From Pseudonocardiales bacterium (GTDB lineage Bacteria > Actinomycetota > Actinomycetes > Mycobacteriales > QHCA01), in contig QHCA01000123.1 of NCBI GenBank assembly GCA_003244095.1, positions 3,892 through 38,947 of the forward strand: 35,056 bases of DNA, read 5' to 3'. Positions 8,389 through 16,171 of the stretch are shown here, in pieces. The notes beneath the pieces were generated by a model. The model saw only the letters and a list, made by a program, of their open reading frames with translations. It was not told the DNA's origin and ran no database searches. Within the stretch, counting starts at the first letter, position 1. Every line of letters begins with the position of its first letter. The position numbers were made by a program, and so were the translations under genes.

Positions 8389-10068
8389 TCAGTGCCGGGA
8401 GCGCCGCCGGGACGCCCTCGAAGGTGCCCGGTGTCGACCACGCGGGAGCTTGACCGCCGCGCCGGGTTCGAGGCCGGCTCGCGATCGGCGCCCCACGGCG
8501 ATCAGCGCGTCGAGGTCGAGCACCTGGCGCTGCGCGAGCATCACGGCGCCGTAGATCACCGTACTGAGCACCGTCGCGGCACAGATCCCGACGACCGTGT
8601 CGCCGAGCAGCCACCGCACCAGCAGCGGGATCGGCACGTAGCAGGCCAGCGCTGTCACCGAGGCGCGGCGAGCCGCCGCCCCGAAGGGGTGCATGTCCAG
8701 GAACCGGTGGATCTCCCACAGCGGAAGCAGGTTGTTGACCAGGATGGCCGCCATCCAACCGAGCGCCGCGCCGTTGATGCCGTACCTGGGGATGAGCACG
8801 AGATCCAGCCCGATGTTGACGGCCAGCGCCAAGCCGGTGTTGATCAGGCTCAGGCTGCTGCGTCCGCCCATCAGCAGCACCGTGTCCACCGGCCCGCAGA
8901 AGGTCGAGACCAGCATCACCAGGCACAGGATGACTACGACCATCGATCCGCGCTGGTAGCTGCCGCCGAAGACACGCAGGAGCGGCGCCGCGAAAACGGC
9001 GAAAGTGAGGTAGAGCGGCCAGGACACCAGCGTCAGCCACGCCGTGGTCGTCTGGTACATCACGATGGCCCGCTCGCGCTGGCCCAGAGTCAGCATCTCG
9101 CTGATCTTCGGTGCCATCACCTGCTGGATCGCCTGGACGAACATCAGGCCGAGGATCAGGAACCTGGTGGCAGCGAGGTAGACCGCGGCGTCCGCGGGGC
9201 CACGGATCGCGCCGACGAGCAGGATGTCGACCCGTTGCAGCCCCACAGACAGGATCCGGGACACCGCCCGCGGCCGGGCGAAGGACCAGAACTCCCGAGA
9301 CACCTCCCGGTAGGGACGCGGGGGCGGCGCCACCGCGGCGCTCGGCCGCACGCCCTTCAGGAGGAGGCGTTGCAGCCAGCCGGCAATGACGATGCCGGCA
9401 CAGGCGTACGGCACGCTCCAGGCGAGGACGAGGAGCAGCGCCGAGGGTGCCAGCCACTGGCAGAGCGCGACGAATGCCGTCTGGGCAGCGGTACGGCCGA
9501 TCTTCTCCACGTACACCAGCGGCTTGACCGGGCCGAAGCCGCGGGTCGCGGTGACGGCGATCGTGTAGACGGTGGCGATCGGCAGTGCGGCCGCCAGGAC
9601 GTACAGGAACAGCAGGAAGGTCTTCTGCTGGTCAGCGGCCGGGCCGACCGCGAGCCGGGTCAGGTGCGGCCCGAGCAGCACGAGCAGCACGGAGATGGCG
9701 ACGCTGGCCACAGCCGGCGGGACCAGCGCCGCGCGCAGGACCGGTCTGAGCTCGGCCTGCCGATCGAGCGCACGTGCCCTCGGGATCGCCCGTAGCAGCC
9801 CGGTGTCGGCGCCGAGCGCACCCACGTTGATCAGGATGGTGAACAGGGTGATGGCCTCGAAGAACGTGCCGGCCGCACCGCGGGTGAGGCTGCGCGTGAT
9901 GACCACGGGCAACAGCAGGTTGAGCAGGGCGCTGACGAAGCTGCCTGCGAGGTTCAGCGAGCTGCCGCGGGCGAGCCGCTCCAGGTCGGCGCCACGGCGT
10001 TCGGGCGTCAGCGGAACGCGCGGGGAACCACGCCGGGCCGGCTGGGGCGAGACAGAGGTTGCCCTCAT
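8389..10068 (-). CDS. Wzx-type flippase / polysaccharide biosynthesis (MOP superfamily) membrane protein
   Basis: 559 residues from ATG 10068. GGGGA lies six bases upstream, which decides this start; an upstream GTG/ATG at 10137/10134 would add 23 residues without a good ribosome-binding site. About 12-14 membrane segments follow a polar N-terminus. The first span carries LNLAGSFVSALLNLLLPVVITRSL, matching the opening helix of Wzx/MATE-like flippases, and the pattern of paired long hydrophobic stretches continues to the end. The C-terminus is Arg-rich. Known role: moving undecaprenyl-diphosphate-linked repeat units across the membrane. It is the last gene of the minus-strand operon that starts with the chain-length protein at 12857. 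Confidence 0.85.
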   Translation of the reverse strand: MRATSVSPQPARRGSPRVPLTPERRGADLERLARGSSLNLAGSFVSALLNLLLPVVITRSLTRGAAGTFFEAITLFTILINVGALGADTGLLRAIPRARALDRQAELRPVLRAALVPPAVASVAISVLLVLLGPHLTRLAVGPAADQQKTFLLFLYVLAAALPIATVYTIAVTATRGFGPVKPLVYVEKIGRTAAQTAFVALCQWLAPSALLLVLAWSVPYACAGIVIAGWLQRLLLKGVRPSAAVAPPPRPYREVSREFWSFARPRAVSRILSVGLQRVDILLVGAIRGPADAAVYLAATRFLILGLMFVQAIQQVMAPKISEMLTLGQRERAIVMYQTTTAWLTLVSWPLYLTFAVFAAPLLRVFGGSYQRGSMVVVILCLVMLVSTFCGPVDTVLLMGGRSSLSLINTGLALAVNIGLDLVLIPRYGINGAALGWMAAILVNNLLPLWEIHRFLDMHPFGAAARRASVTALACYVPIPLLVRWLLGDTVVGICAATVLSTVIYGAVMLAQRQVLDLDALIAVGRRSRAGLEPGAAVKLPRGRHRAPSRASRRRSRH

Positions 10069-10161
10069 GTCAGATCCCCGGGAGTCCGGTGTCCGGCGGC
10101 CGCCCTGGCGAGCATGAGTCGTCATCTCAGTCATCACGGCGATCAGGCCGCCGAGCCCTGT

Positions 10162-11139
10162 CTATTCGGTCCGCGAGGGTGCGGCGCGGCCCAGATAGCG
10201 GTACCGCGCGAGGGCCGGCAGGCTCAGCGCGGTTACCAGGCGGCGGGCGGAGGGAGGGAGCTGCTGACGCCAGGTGTCGTCCGGACGCAGGCGCTCGCGA
10301 CCGGTGCGCAGCCGCATGGGATTGCCCCAGACACTGTGGTCGATGCCGAGCTCGACGGTGTCCGGCCCGATGGTGGCCATGGCGGCGGCGTCCACCGGCA
10401 CGCCGAGGAAGGCGAGGATCCGCTCGGTCTCCGCGTGGGGGTCGGCGACGAAGTCCTCGTACCGGACCAGGATCCGGGGGGTGCCGAACCGGCCGATCGT
10501 CTCGAACAGCAGATTGTCTGCCGTCCATCGCACAGCAGTGCGGGCCGGGGACCGCCGGCGCATCTCACGGCCGCCCATGTCGCTGCGCGGGACGCTCTTG
10601 CTCCATGAATACGCGACGCCGTGACTGCGCCGGACGAGGTGGATCACCGACAGGCGGGAGGACGACACGCGCCGCGCGATCAAAGCGGCGGCGGCCTGCT
10701 TGGAGTTGTCCACGACAACCTGCGCGCCACTCTCGGTGCAGATCGCGGAGTACAGCCGGTCGAGCAGGCCGGTGTACTCGTCGAGGTCGTGCGCAAACCG
10801 CCCACGGCCGCCCGTCCAGAGCGCCGGGATGCGGCTGTTGCGGGTCAGGCGGCGGCGCAGCTCGGTCGCCCGTACGGCGTCGAGGTTGGCCCATCCGCCG
10901 TACGCCCGCTTTCCCACAGCGGTCCAGAAGGGACAGTCGGCGAAGCTCGCGCCGCACCCGCACTGGCGGTTGTTGGTGACGCCGTAGCTCCACAGCCAGC
11001 ACAATTCGCCGACCGAGCACACGCCGGGCATGCCGCCGAGCACCCGCGAGAGCAAGGTGCTCCCGCTCCGGCCCGTTCCCCCGATGAAGGCCACGTGGGC
11101 GCCGGTCGGCGCCAGGGGTCCGTTCTGCTCAACCGTCAC
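10162..11139 (-). CDS. Sulfotransferase, cysteine-motif subgroup
   Basis: 325 residues from GTG 11139. It carries the PAPS loop GGTGRSGSTLLSR (about 20-32), VGELCWLW, the cysteine motif CGCGASFADCPFW and the KRAYGGW segment that follows it in all four paralogues. VVDNSKQ and HLVRRSHGVAYSWSKS make the second PAPS site; RRSHG replaces the usual RDPRG, so the aspartate is missing. LVRYEDFV and a C-terminal RYRYL complete the pattern. It lies 38 bases downstream of the Wzz-type gene and upstream of the flippase, in one minus-strand operon, so its substrate is most likely the lipid-linked glycan handled by those proteins. The family call is secure; the acceptor is not known. Confidence 0.9.
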   Translation of the reverse strand: MTVEQNGPLAPTGAHVAFIGGTGRSGSTLLSRVLGGMPGVCSVGELCWLWSYGVTNNRQCGCGASFADCPFWTAVGKRAYGGWANLDAVRATELRRRLTRNSRIPALWTGGRGRFAHDLDEYTGLLDRLYSAICTESGAQVVVDNSKQAAAALIARRVSSSRLSVIHLVRRSHGVAYSWSKSVPRSDMGGREMRRRSPARTAVRWTADNLLFETIGRFGTPRILVRYEDFVADPHAETERILAFLGVPVDAAAMATIGPDTVELGIDHSVWGNPMRLRTGRERLRPDDTWRQQLPPSARRLVTALSLPALARYRYLGRAAPSRTE

Positions 11140-11177
11140 TCGGCCCCGTGCCCTCGGTGTCGCCCCGGCGACACCAC

Positions 11178-12857
11178 TCAGGGACCCGAGGCCGGGCCAC
11201 GCGGTGTCGGCATCACCCCGGCGCGCCCCGCCGGGGTCGGGCCGGGCCGGCGTGCCTCCGGTCGGTAGCCCGCGTTGGGCGCCCCGCCGCGGACCGCACC
11301 GTTCGGCACGGGCGCCAGGCGGGCCGCGAGCACGGACTTGACGTTGGGGACCACCACAACGCCGGTCAACGGTGACTCGACCTGGTCGAACTCGTGGGTC
11401 ACCTCGACGAGGTCCGGACGTTTGGCCCGGAGCAACTCGACGACGACGAGGGAGATCGCCGAGAGAGGAGCCAGCGCCTGCCCGTCGGCGGCGCTGCGCG
11501 CCGGCCGGGTCTCGATGATCAGATAGTCGGAATAGGCGAGCAGGGCATCGACGATGTCACCGAGACGGTCCGGCACCAGGTCCTCGTCGGCCAGCAGCGC
11601 CGCACCCGGGCCGATGACATAGACGCCGGGGCACACCGGCGACTGGTGCTGGACCTCGCCGATGTCGCGCTCGAATCGCAGCAACTCGGCCAGACCGGGT
11701 CGATCGCCGATGCCCAGGACCGTCGGGGAGGACGAGTCCGGGTCGGCGCACAGCAGCGCCACCGGGTGCTTGGGCCGGGCCAGAGACGCGCACAGGTTGG
11801 CGGCGACCACCCCGGTAGCCTTCCCGGGAGCCGCCCCGAGCAGCAGCACGACATTGGAGCGCTTGCTGTTGCTGGCCTTGCCCAGGGCAGCTGTCCTGCC
11901 CAGCTCGGAGAACACGGCGTTGCGCAGCCGACCGTAGTGCTGGGCGTGCTCGCCTCCCCGGGCGGCGATCGCGCCGGTGAGCTGTCGGCCGGGGATGTCG
12001 GCCAGCACAGGGAGGTCGGAGTGCCGGTGCACGTCACCCGCGCTGCGCAACCGGTCGTCGGCCCGCTCCAGGAGCAGCGCCACTGCCACCCCCAGCAGCA
12101 GGCCGGCGAAGATGCCGCTCGCGAGGTCGAGGAGCAGGTTCGGGCTGGACGGCTTGGGGGCCAGCGTGGCCGGGGAGATGACCGCCCCCGGCGTGACGTG
12201 CACGGCGAGCAGGGGGTTCAGCTTGTTGCCGATGTCGGTGATCTGGTTGGTGAGGATGCCCTGGTTGGCCGTTGCCGTCGCCCGGTCGACCGAGTTGGTG
12301 GGCAGCGCCGCGATCTGGGCCGAGACGGCTGCCAGCTCCTTGTTGAGGCTGGCCATCTGCGCCCTGAGGGCGGTCGTCTGCGTGCTGAGGTCCTTGGTGG
12401 CCTTGGCGGCGCGCTGGTCGAGATAGGCCTGGGCGAAGGCCTGCGAGCCGGCCTGGGCCGCCCGGGCCGTCGCTCCCTGGAAGGCGATGGTGAGCACTTC
12501 GGTGTTCGGCGGGACGGTGACCGTCACGCGTGACTGCAGGTCGCCCACGGGGTCCGACGTCTTCAAGATCTTCTGCGCCGCCGCCGCGACGACCTGTGAC
12601 TTGACGATCTGGGCCTCGGTGTCGAGGTTGATGCCGGTGGTGCGGGAGTTGGCGAGCTGTGTCGTGTCGGGCGCGCCGGTGGCCTGGACCAGGACGGCAG
12701 TGTTCGAGTCGTACAGTTTGGGCTGGATCAGGCTCAGACCGAACCCACCGAGCCCGCCGATGACCACGGCGGCGGCGACGATCGCCCAGCGTCGTCGCAA
12801 CGCTGCGAGGTACTCGACAGTGCCACGAGAGCCGTCGGAGGTCTGCAGGTCGTCCAT
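11178..12857 (-). CDS. Wzz-type chain-length determinant fused to a BY-kinase-like domain with degenerate Walker A
   Basis: 559 residues from ATG 12857. I prefer this start because longer frames would cover a good -10 element at 12910-12915. There is one membrane span at about 24-44, a coiled-coil-rich external region (about 60-225), a proline motif PKPSSPN just before a second span (243-263), then a cytoplasmic P-loop-like domain. That layout is the fused CapA-CapB/Wzc type that controls chain length. The ATPase landmarks are present but altered: GAAPGKATG (342-350) lacks the GKS/T lysine position, ALLCADPD stands for Walker A', and YLIIET has Glu for the Walker B Asp. The tail is Pro/Arg/Gly-rich with only one tyrosine, not the tyrosine cluster of active BY-kinases. 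It may therefore be a structural pseudokinase. It is first in an operon with a sulfotransferase and the flippase. Confidence 0.85.
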   Translation of the reverse strand: MDDLQTSDGSRGTVEYLAALRRRWAIVAAAVVIGGLGGFGLSLIQPKLYDSNTAVLVQATGAPDTTQLANSRTTGINLDTEAQIVKSQVVAAAAQKILKTSDPVGDLQSRVTVTVPPNTEVLTIAFQGATARAAQAGSQAFAQAYLDQRAAKATKDLSTQTTALRAQMASLNKELAAVSAQIAALPTNSVDRATATANQGILTNQITDIGNKLNPLLAVHVTPGAVISPATLAPKPSSPNLLLDLASGIFAGLLLGVAVALLLERADDRLRSAGDVHRHSDLPVLADIPGRQLTGAIAARGGEHAQHYGRLRNAVFSELGRTAALGKASNSKRSNVVLLLGAAPGKATGVVAANLCASLARPKHPVALLCADPDSSSPTVLGIGDRPGLAELLRFERDIGEVQHQSPVCPGVYVIGPGAALLADEDLVPDRLGDIVDALLAYSDYLIIETRPARSAADGQALAPLSAISLVVVELLRAKRPDLVEVTHEFDQVESPLTGVVVVPNVKSVLAARLAPVPNGAVRGGAPNAGYRPEARRPGPTPAGRAGVMPTPRGPASGP

Positions 12858-12909
12858 GGCGGTGGTTGCCTCTTGGTGTCGTTGACGGCCGAGGACACGG
12901 CCGATCACC

Positions 12910-12945
12910 ATAATAGATGTCGCCGTCCCGCCGCGTTGGCCAACG
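12910..12945 (-). promoter_or_regulatory. Candidate promoter -10 and palindromic operator for the Wzz-sulfotransferase-flippase operon
   Basis: On the minus strand TATTAT (12915 to 12910) matches the TATAAT consensus at five of six positions, about 45 bases plus a short spacer before the start codon at 12857. Just upstream lies the perfect 12-base palindrome CGTTGGCCAACG (12934-12945), about where a -35 element or an operator would be. No good -35 hexamer is present, which fits an activator- or repressor-controlled promoter. This is inferred from sequence only. Confidence 0.4.
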
Positions 12946-13064
12946 TCCCGATCGCCACATCTCCCCCGCATCTCCCGCGCATCTCACCCGCCGAACCTGC
13001 TGCTGGTCCGGCCCTACCGGACCGCCCTCGGGGCACGGCCGGTCACTGCCCACAGCACCCTCAG

Positions 13065-13070
13065 TAGACT
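13065..13070 (+). promoter_or_regulatory. Possible -10 element (TAGACT) for the cysQDN operon
   Basis: TAGACT fits the TANNNT pattern common in actinomycete promoters. The region 17 bases upstream (GTCACT at 13042-13047) is a poor -35. The same hexamer occurs upstream of rplY and the tRNA gene on the other strand, so it may be the local housekeeping -10 form. Confidence 0.28.
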
Positions 13071-13135
13071 CAAGGTGCTAGTGCAGCGCGCCCGCTGCCG
13101 AGCCATGCCCATCTGGCACTGAACGGGGAGCGACC

Positions 13136-13171
13136 TTGGCGACACCCGGACGACGAGGGCGGCAGCTATGA
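13136..13171 (+). other. Putative 11-residue leader ORF overlapping the cysQ start
   Basis: TTG 13136 is preceded by GGGGAG (13125-13130) at five-base spacing and encodes MATPGRRGRQL. Its stop codon overlaps the cysQ start as ATGA, the usual form of translational coupling. It contains no cysteine, so it is not one of the cysteine-rich attenuation leaders known upstream of sulfur genes in actinobacteria. Expression is inferred. Confidence 0.3.
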
Positions 13172-13992
13172 CAGCTCACGACGCCCCCGATCGCAGCGAG
13201 CCAGGAATCACGTCAGCCGACGACGATGCGACGGTGGCCCGGGCACTTGCAGAGGGTGCCGGCCGTGGCCTGGTCCAGGTGCGCGAGGAGCTCGGCTTCG
13301 CCGATGCGGCGGCGCTGCGCCAGGCCGGCGACCGCACGTCCCAGGAGTTCCTCGCCGACCGCCTTACCAGCCTTCGCCCCGATGACCGGGTGCTCTCCGA
13401 AGAGGCCGCCGATGACCCTCGGCGGCTCACCGCCGACCGGGTGTGGATCATCGATCCCCTCGACGGCACGCGGGAGTTCTCCGAAGACAGCCGCACCGAC
13501 TGGGCGGTGCACGTGGCGCTGTGGCAAGGCGGCCGGCTCACCGCGGGTGCGGTGGCCCTGCCCGCCCGCGGGCTGGTCCTGGGCGCCGACGCGCCGCCGC
13601 AGCGTGCACCCTGGCAGCCTGGCCGCGCACCCCGGATCGCCGTCAGCCGGACCCGCCCCCCGTGGATCACCGCAGCCGTGGCCCGCGCCCTTGGCGCGGA
13701 GCTGGTGCCGATGGGCTCGGCCGGGGCCAAGGTGGCCGCCGTCGTGCTCGGTGACGTCGATGCCTATGTGCACGGCGGCGGCCAGTACGAATGGGATTCG
13801 GCGGCACCCGTCGCGGTGGCGCTGGCCGCGGGCCTGCACGCGACCCGGCTGGACGGGTCCCCGCTGTGCTACAACCGACCCGACCCCTCGCTGCCTGATC
13901 TGCTCGTGTGCGTGCCCGAGCTGGCGGCAGCCATTCTCGAGGTCACCGGCCCGCACTCGGCCAGCCTGACCACCGCCGGAGGTGGTCTGTGA
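13168..13992 (+). CDS. cysQ: 3'(2'),5'-bisphosphate nucleotidase, CysQ family
   Basis: 274 residues. The inositol-monophosphatase-fold metal sites are visible: SEEAADD (about 77-83), IDPLDGTREF (95-104) and, near the C-terminus, YEWDSAAP (about 209-216). CysQ hydrolyses 3'-phosphoadenosine 5'-phosphate (PAP), the product left by each sulfotransferase reaction, to AMP and phosphate; some members also act on PAPS or inositol phosphates. Its presence beside cysD and cysN, in a locus with six sulfotransferases, fits removal of inhibitory PAP. The start ATG 13168 overlaps the end of a short upstream ORF. The following cysD overlaps by GTGA, preceded by an exact GGAGGTGG within the end of cysQ, so the operon is tight. 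Confidence 0.9.
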   Translation: MTAHDAPDRSEPGITSADDDATVARALAEGAGRGLVQVREELGFADAAALRQAGDRTSQEFLADRLTSLRPDDRVLSEEAADDPRRLTADRVWIIDPLDGTREFSEDSRTDWAVHVALWQGGRLTAGAVALPARGLVLGADAPPQRAPWQPGRAPRIAVSRTRPPWITAAVARALGAELVPMGSAGAKVAAVVLGDVDAYVHGGGQYEWDSAAPVAVALAAGLHATRLDGSPLCYNRPDPSLPDLLVCVPELAAAILEVTGPHSASLTTAGGGL

Positions 13993-14906
13993 GCTCCGAC
14001 GTCGACTACCGGCTCAGCCAGCTCGACACGCTCGAGGCGGAGTCCATCCACATCATGCGCGAGGTGGCCGCGGAGTTCGAGCGACCCGCGCTGATGTTCT
14101 CCGGTGGCAAGGACTCGATCGTGATGCTCCGGCTGGCCGAGAAGGCTTTCCATCCCGCGCGCATCCCGTTCCCGGTGCTGCACATCGACACCGGGCACAA
14201 CTTCCCCGAGACATTGGAGTTCCGCGACCGGCGCGTCGCCGAGCTCGAGGTGCGGCTCCTCATCGCCTCCGTGCAGGAAGCCATCGACGCGGGACGCTCG
14301 GTCGAGCAGAAGGGCCGCTTCGCCAGCCGCAACCAGCTGCAGACCCGGTCGCTGCTCGACGCGGTCGAGGAGCACCGGTTCGACGCGCTGTTCGGCGGCG
14401 CCCGCCGCGACGAGGAGAAGGCCCGGGCCAAGGAGCGGGTGTTCTCCTTCCGCGACGAGTTCGGCCAGTGGGACCCCAAGAACCAACGGCCCGAGCTATG
14501 GAGCCTCTACAACACCCGGCTACACCGCGGCGAGAACATCCGGGTGTTCCCGCTGTCCAACTGGACAGAGCTCGACGTCTGGGACTACATCTCCGCCGAG
14601 CAGCTTGAGGTGCCCTCGATCTATTTCGCGCACCGCCGTACGGTGTTCGAAAGGGACGGCATCCTGCTCTCCGACGGTCCCTTCGTCTCCCGCGGCGAGC
14701 ACGAGATGCTTTTCACCGAGACCGTCCGCTATCGCACCGTTGGCGACATGTCCTGTACGGGTGCTGTCGTCTCGGCCGCGTCGACCGTGGCGGAGATCAT
14801 CGTCGAGGTCGCCGGTGCGCGGATCACCGAGCGGGGAGCCACCCGCGCCGATGACCGGGCCAGCGAGGCCGCCATGGAAGACCGCAAGAAGGAAGGCTAC
14901 TTCTAG
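13989..14906 (+). CDS. cysD: Sulfate adenylyltransferase subunit 2 (ATP sulfurylase small subunit)
   Basis: 305 residues from GTG 13989, with GGAGGTGG (13978-13985) upstream and a GTGA overlap with cysQ. The PP-loop FSGGKDSIVML (about 37-47) binds ATP, followed by PVLHIDTGHNFPE, RDEEKARAKER and LSNWTELDVWDYI, all standard CysD landmarks. The C-terminal TVAEIIVEVAGARITERGATRADDR segment and MEDRKKEGYF end are typical. CysD joins sulfate and ATP to make adenosine 5'-phosphosulfate (APS), driven by GTP hydrolysis on CysN. In this locus APS most likely feeds PAPS for sulfation and not only cysteine synthesis, because no APS/PAPS reductase is nearby. Full length and no missing catalytic residue. 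Confidence 0.96.
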   Translation: MSSDVDYRLSQLDTLEAESIHIMREVAAEFERPALMFSGGKDSIVMLRLAEKAFHPARIPFPVLHIDTGHNFPETLEFRDRRVAELEVRLLIASVQEAIDAGRSVEQKGRFASRNQLQTRSLLDAVEEHRFDALFGGARRDEEKARAKERVFSFRDEFGQWDPKNQRPELWSLYNTRLHRGENIRVFPLSNWTELDVWDYISAEQLEVPSIYFAHRRTVFERDGILLSDGPFVSRGEHEMLFTETVRYRTVGDMSCTGAVVSAASTVAEIIVEVAGARITERGATRADDRASEAAMEDRKKEGYF

Positions 14907-14908
14907 CC

Positions 14909-16159
14909 GTGGACATGTTGAGGTTCGCCACCGCCGGCTCGGTCGACGACGGCAAGAGCACGCTGATCGGACGGCTCCTGCTCGACACCAAGGCGCTGTT
15001 CGAGGACCAGCTCGAGGCGGTCGAACGCACCAGCCGCGAGCGCGGTGACGACTACACCGACCTCGCCCTGCTCACCGACGGCCTGCGGGCCGAGCGGGAG
15101 CAGGGCATCACGATCGACGTGGCCTACCGCTACTTCGCCACGCCGCGCCGCAAGTTCGTCATCGCCGACACGCCGGGGCACATCCAGTACACCCGCAACA
15201 TGGTCACCGGTGCCTCGACCGCCGACCTCGCGCTGGTCCTCGTCGACGCGCGCAAGGGGCTGGTCGAGCAGAGCCGCCGGCACGCCTTCCTCGCCACCCT
15301 GCTGCGGGTCCCCCACCTCGTGCTGTGCGTCAACAAGATGGACCTCGTCGACTTCGACCCGGCGCACTACGAGTCGGTCCGCCAGGAGTTCACCGCCTTC
15401 GCCACCAAGCTCGACATCTCCGACCTCACCTTCATCCCGATCTCGGCGCTCAACGGCGACAACGTCGTCACCCGCTCCGAGAACACCCCGTGGTACGACG
15501 GCCCGTCGCTGCTGCACCATCTGGAGAACGTCCACGTCGCCTCCGACCGCAACCTCGTCGACGTGCGCTTCCCTGTGCAGTACGTCATCCGCCCGCAGAG
15601 CAAGGCCGCGCGTGACTATCGGGGCTATGCCGGGCAGATCGCCGGCGGCGTGCTCAAACCCGGCGACGACGTTCTCGTCCTCCCGTCCGGGCTCACGTCG
15701 CGGATCGCGTCGATCGAGATCGCCGGCAAGGAGGTCCACGAGGCCTACGCGCCCATGTCGGTGACGCTGCGGCTCTCCGACGACGTCGACATCTCACGCG
15801 GCGACATGATCTGCCGCCCGCACAACGCCGCGACCGTTGCCCAAGACCTGCAGGCCATGATGTGCTGGATGACCGATCAGCCGCTCAAGCGCGGCGATCG
15901 GCTCGTCATCAAGCACACCACCCGCACCGCCCGGGTGGTCGTGAAGGAGTTGCTCTACCGCCTCGACGTCAACACGCTGCACCGCGACGAGACCGCCGAT
16001 CAGCTCGGCCTCAACGAGATCGGCCGGGTGGGGCTGCGGGTGACCCAGCCGGTGTTCTGCGACGAGTACCGCCGTAACCGCACGACCGGCGGCTTCATCC
16101 TCATCGACGAGGGCACCAACCGCACGGTCGGCGCTGGGATGATCGTCTCTGCTGGTTAG
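14909..16159 (+). CDS. cysN: Sulfate adenylyltransferase subunit 1 (GTPase), without APS-kinase domain
   Basis: 416 residues from GTG 14909, two bases after the cysD stop. GTPase motifs are intact: GSVDDGKST (10-18), DTPGHIQYTRNM (86-97) and NKMD (141-144), followed by EF-Tu-like beta-barrel domains. The protein ends about where the sulfurylase GTPase module ends. Mycobacterial and many other actinobacterial homologues continue into a CysC APS kinase of about 170-200 residues; this one does not. APS must therefore be phosphorylated to PAPS by a kinase encoded elsewhere. It partners with CysD as a heterodimer. The gene converges with the membrane protein at 16172 with only 12 bases between. 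Confidence 0.95.
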   Translation: MDMLRFATAGSVDDGKSTLIGRLLLDTKALFEDQLEAVERTSRERGDDYTDLALLTDGLRAEREQGITIDVAYRYFATPRRKFVIADTPGHIQYTRNMVTGASTADLALVLVDARKGLVEQSRRHAFLATLLRVPHLVLCVNKMDLVDFDPAHYESVRQEFTAFATKLDISDLTFIPISALNGDNVVTRSENTPWYDGPSLLHHLENVHVASDRNLVDVRFPVQYVIRPQSKAARDYRGYAGQIAGGVLKPGDDVLVLPSGLTSRIASIEIAGKEVHEAYAPMSVTLRLSDDVDISRGDMICRPHNAATVAQDLQAMMCWMTDQPLKRGDRLVIKHTTRTARVVVKELLYRLDVNTLHRDETADQLGLNEIGRVGLRVTQPVFCDEYRRNRTTGGFILIDEGTNRTVGAGMIVSAG

Positions 16160-16171
16160 CGATGCTGCCGG

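Larger units (their letters stand above)
12858..13167. promoter_or_regulatory. Divergent intergenic region between Wzz-type gene and cysQ (310 bases)
   Basis: No gene longer than a leader peptide is seen. The minus-strand side holds a -10 element and a 12-base palindrome (see 12910-12945). The plus-strand side holds a TAGACT -10-like box (13065-13070) and a short leader ORF (13136-13171). The middle part (about 12946-13040) is C-rich with repeated atctcc/cgcatctc-like stretches and no clear structure. Confidence 0.55.

Noticed and set aside
13105-13122. Five-codon ATG ORF (MPIWH) before cysQ
   Set aside because: No ribosome-binding site and too short to support.
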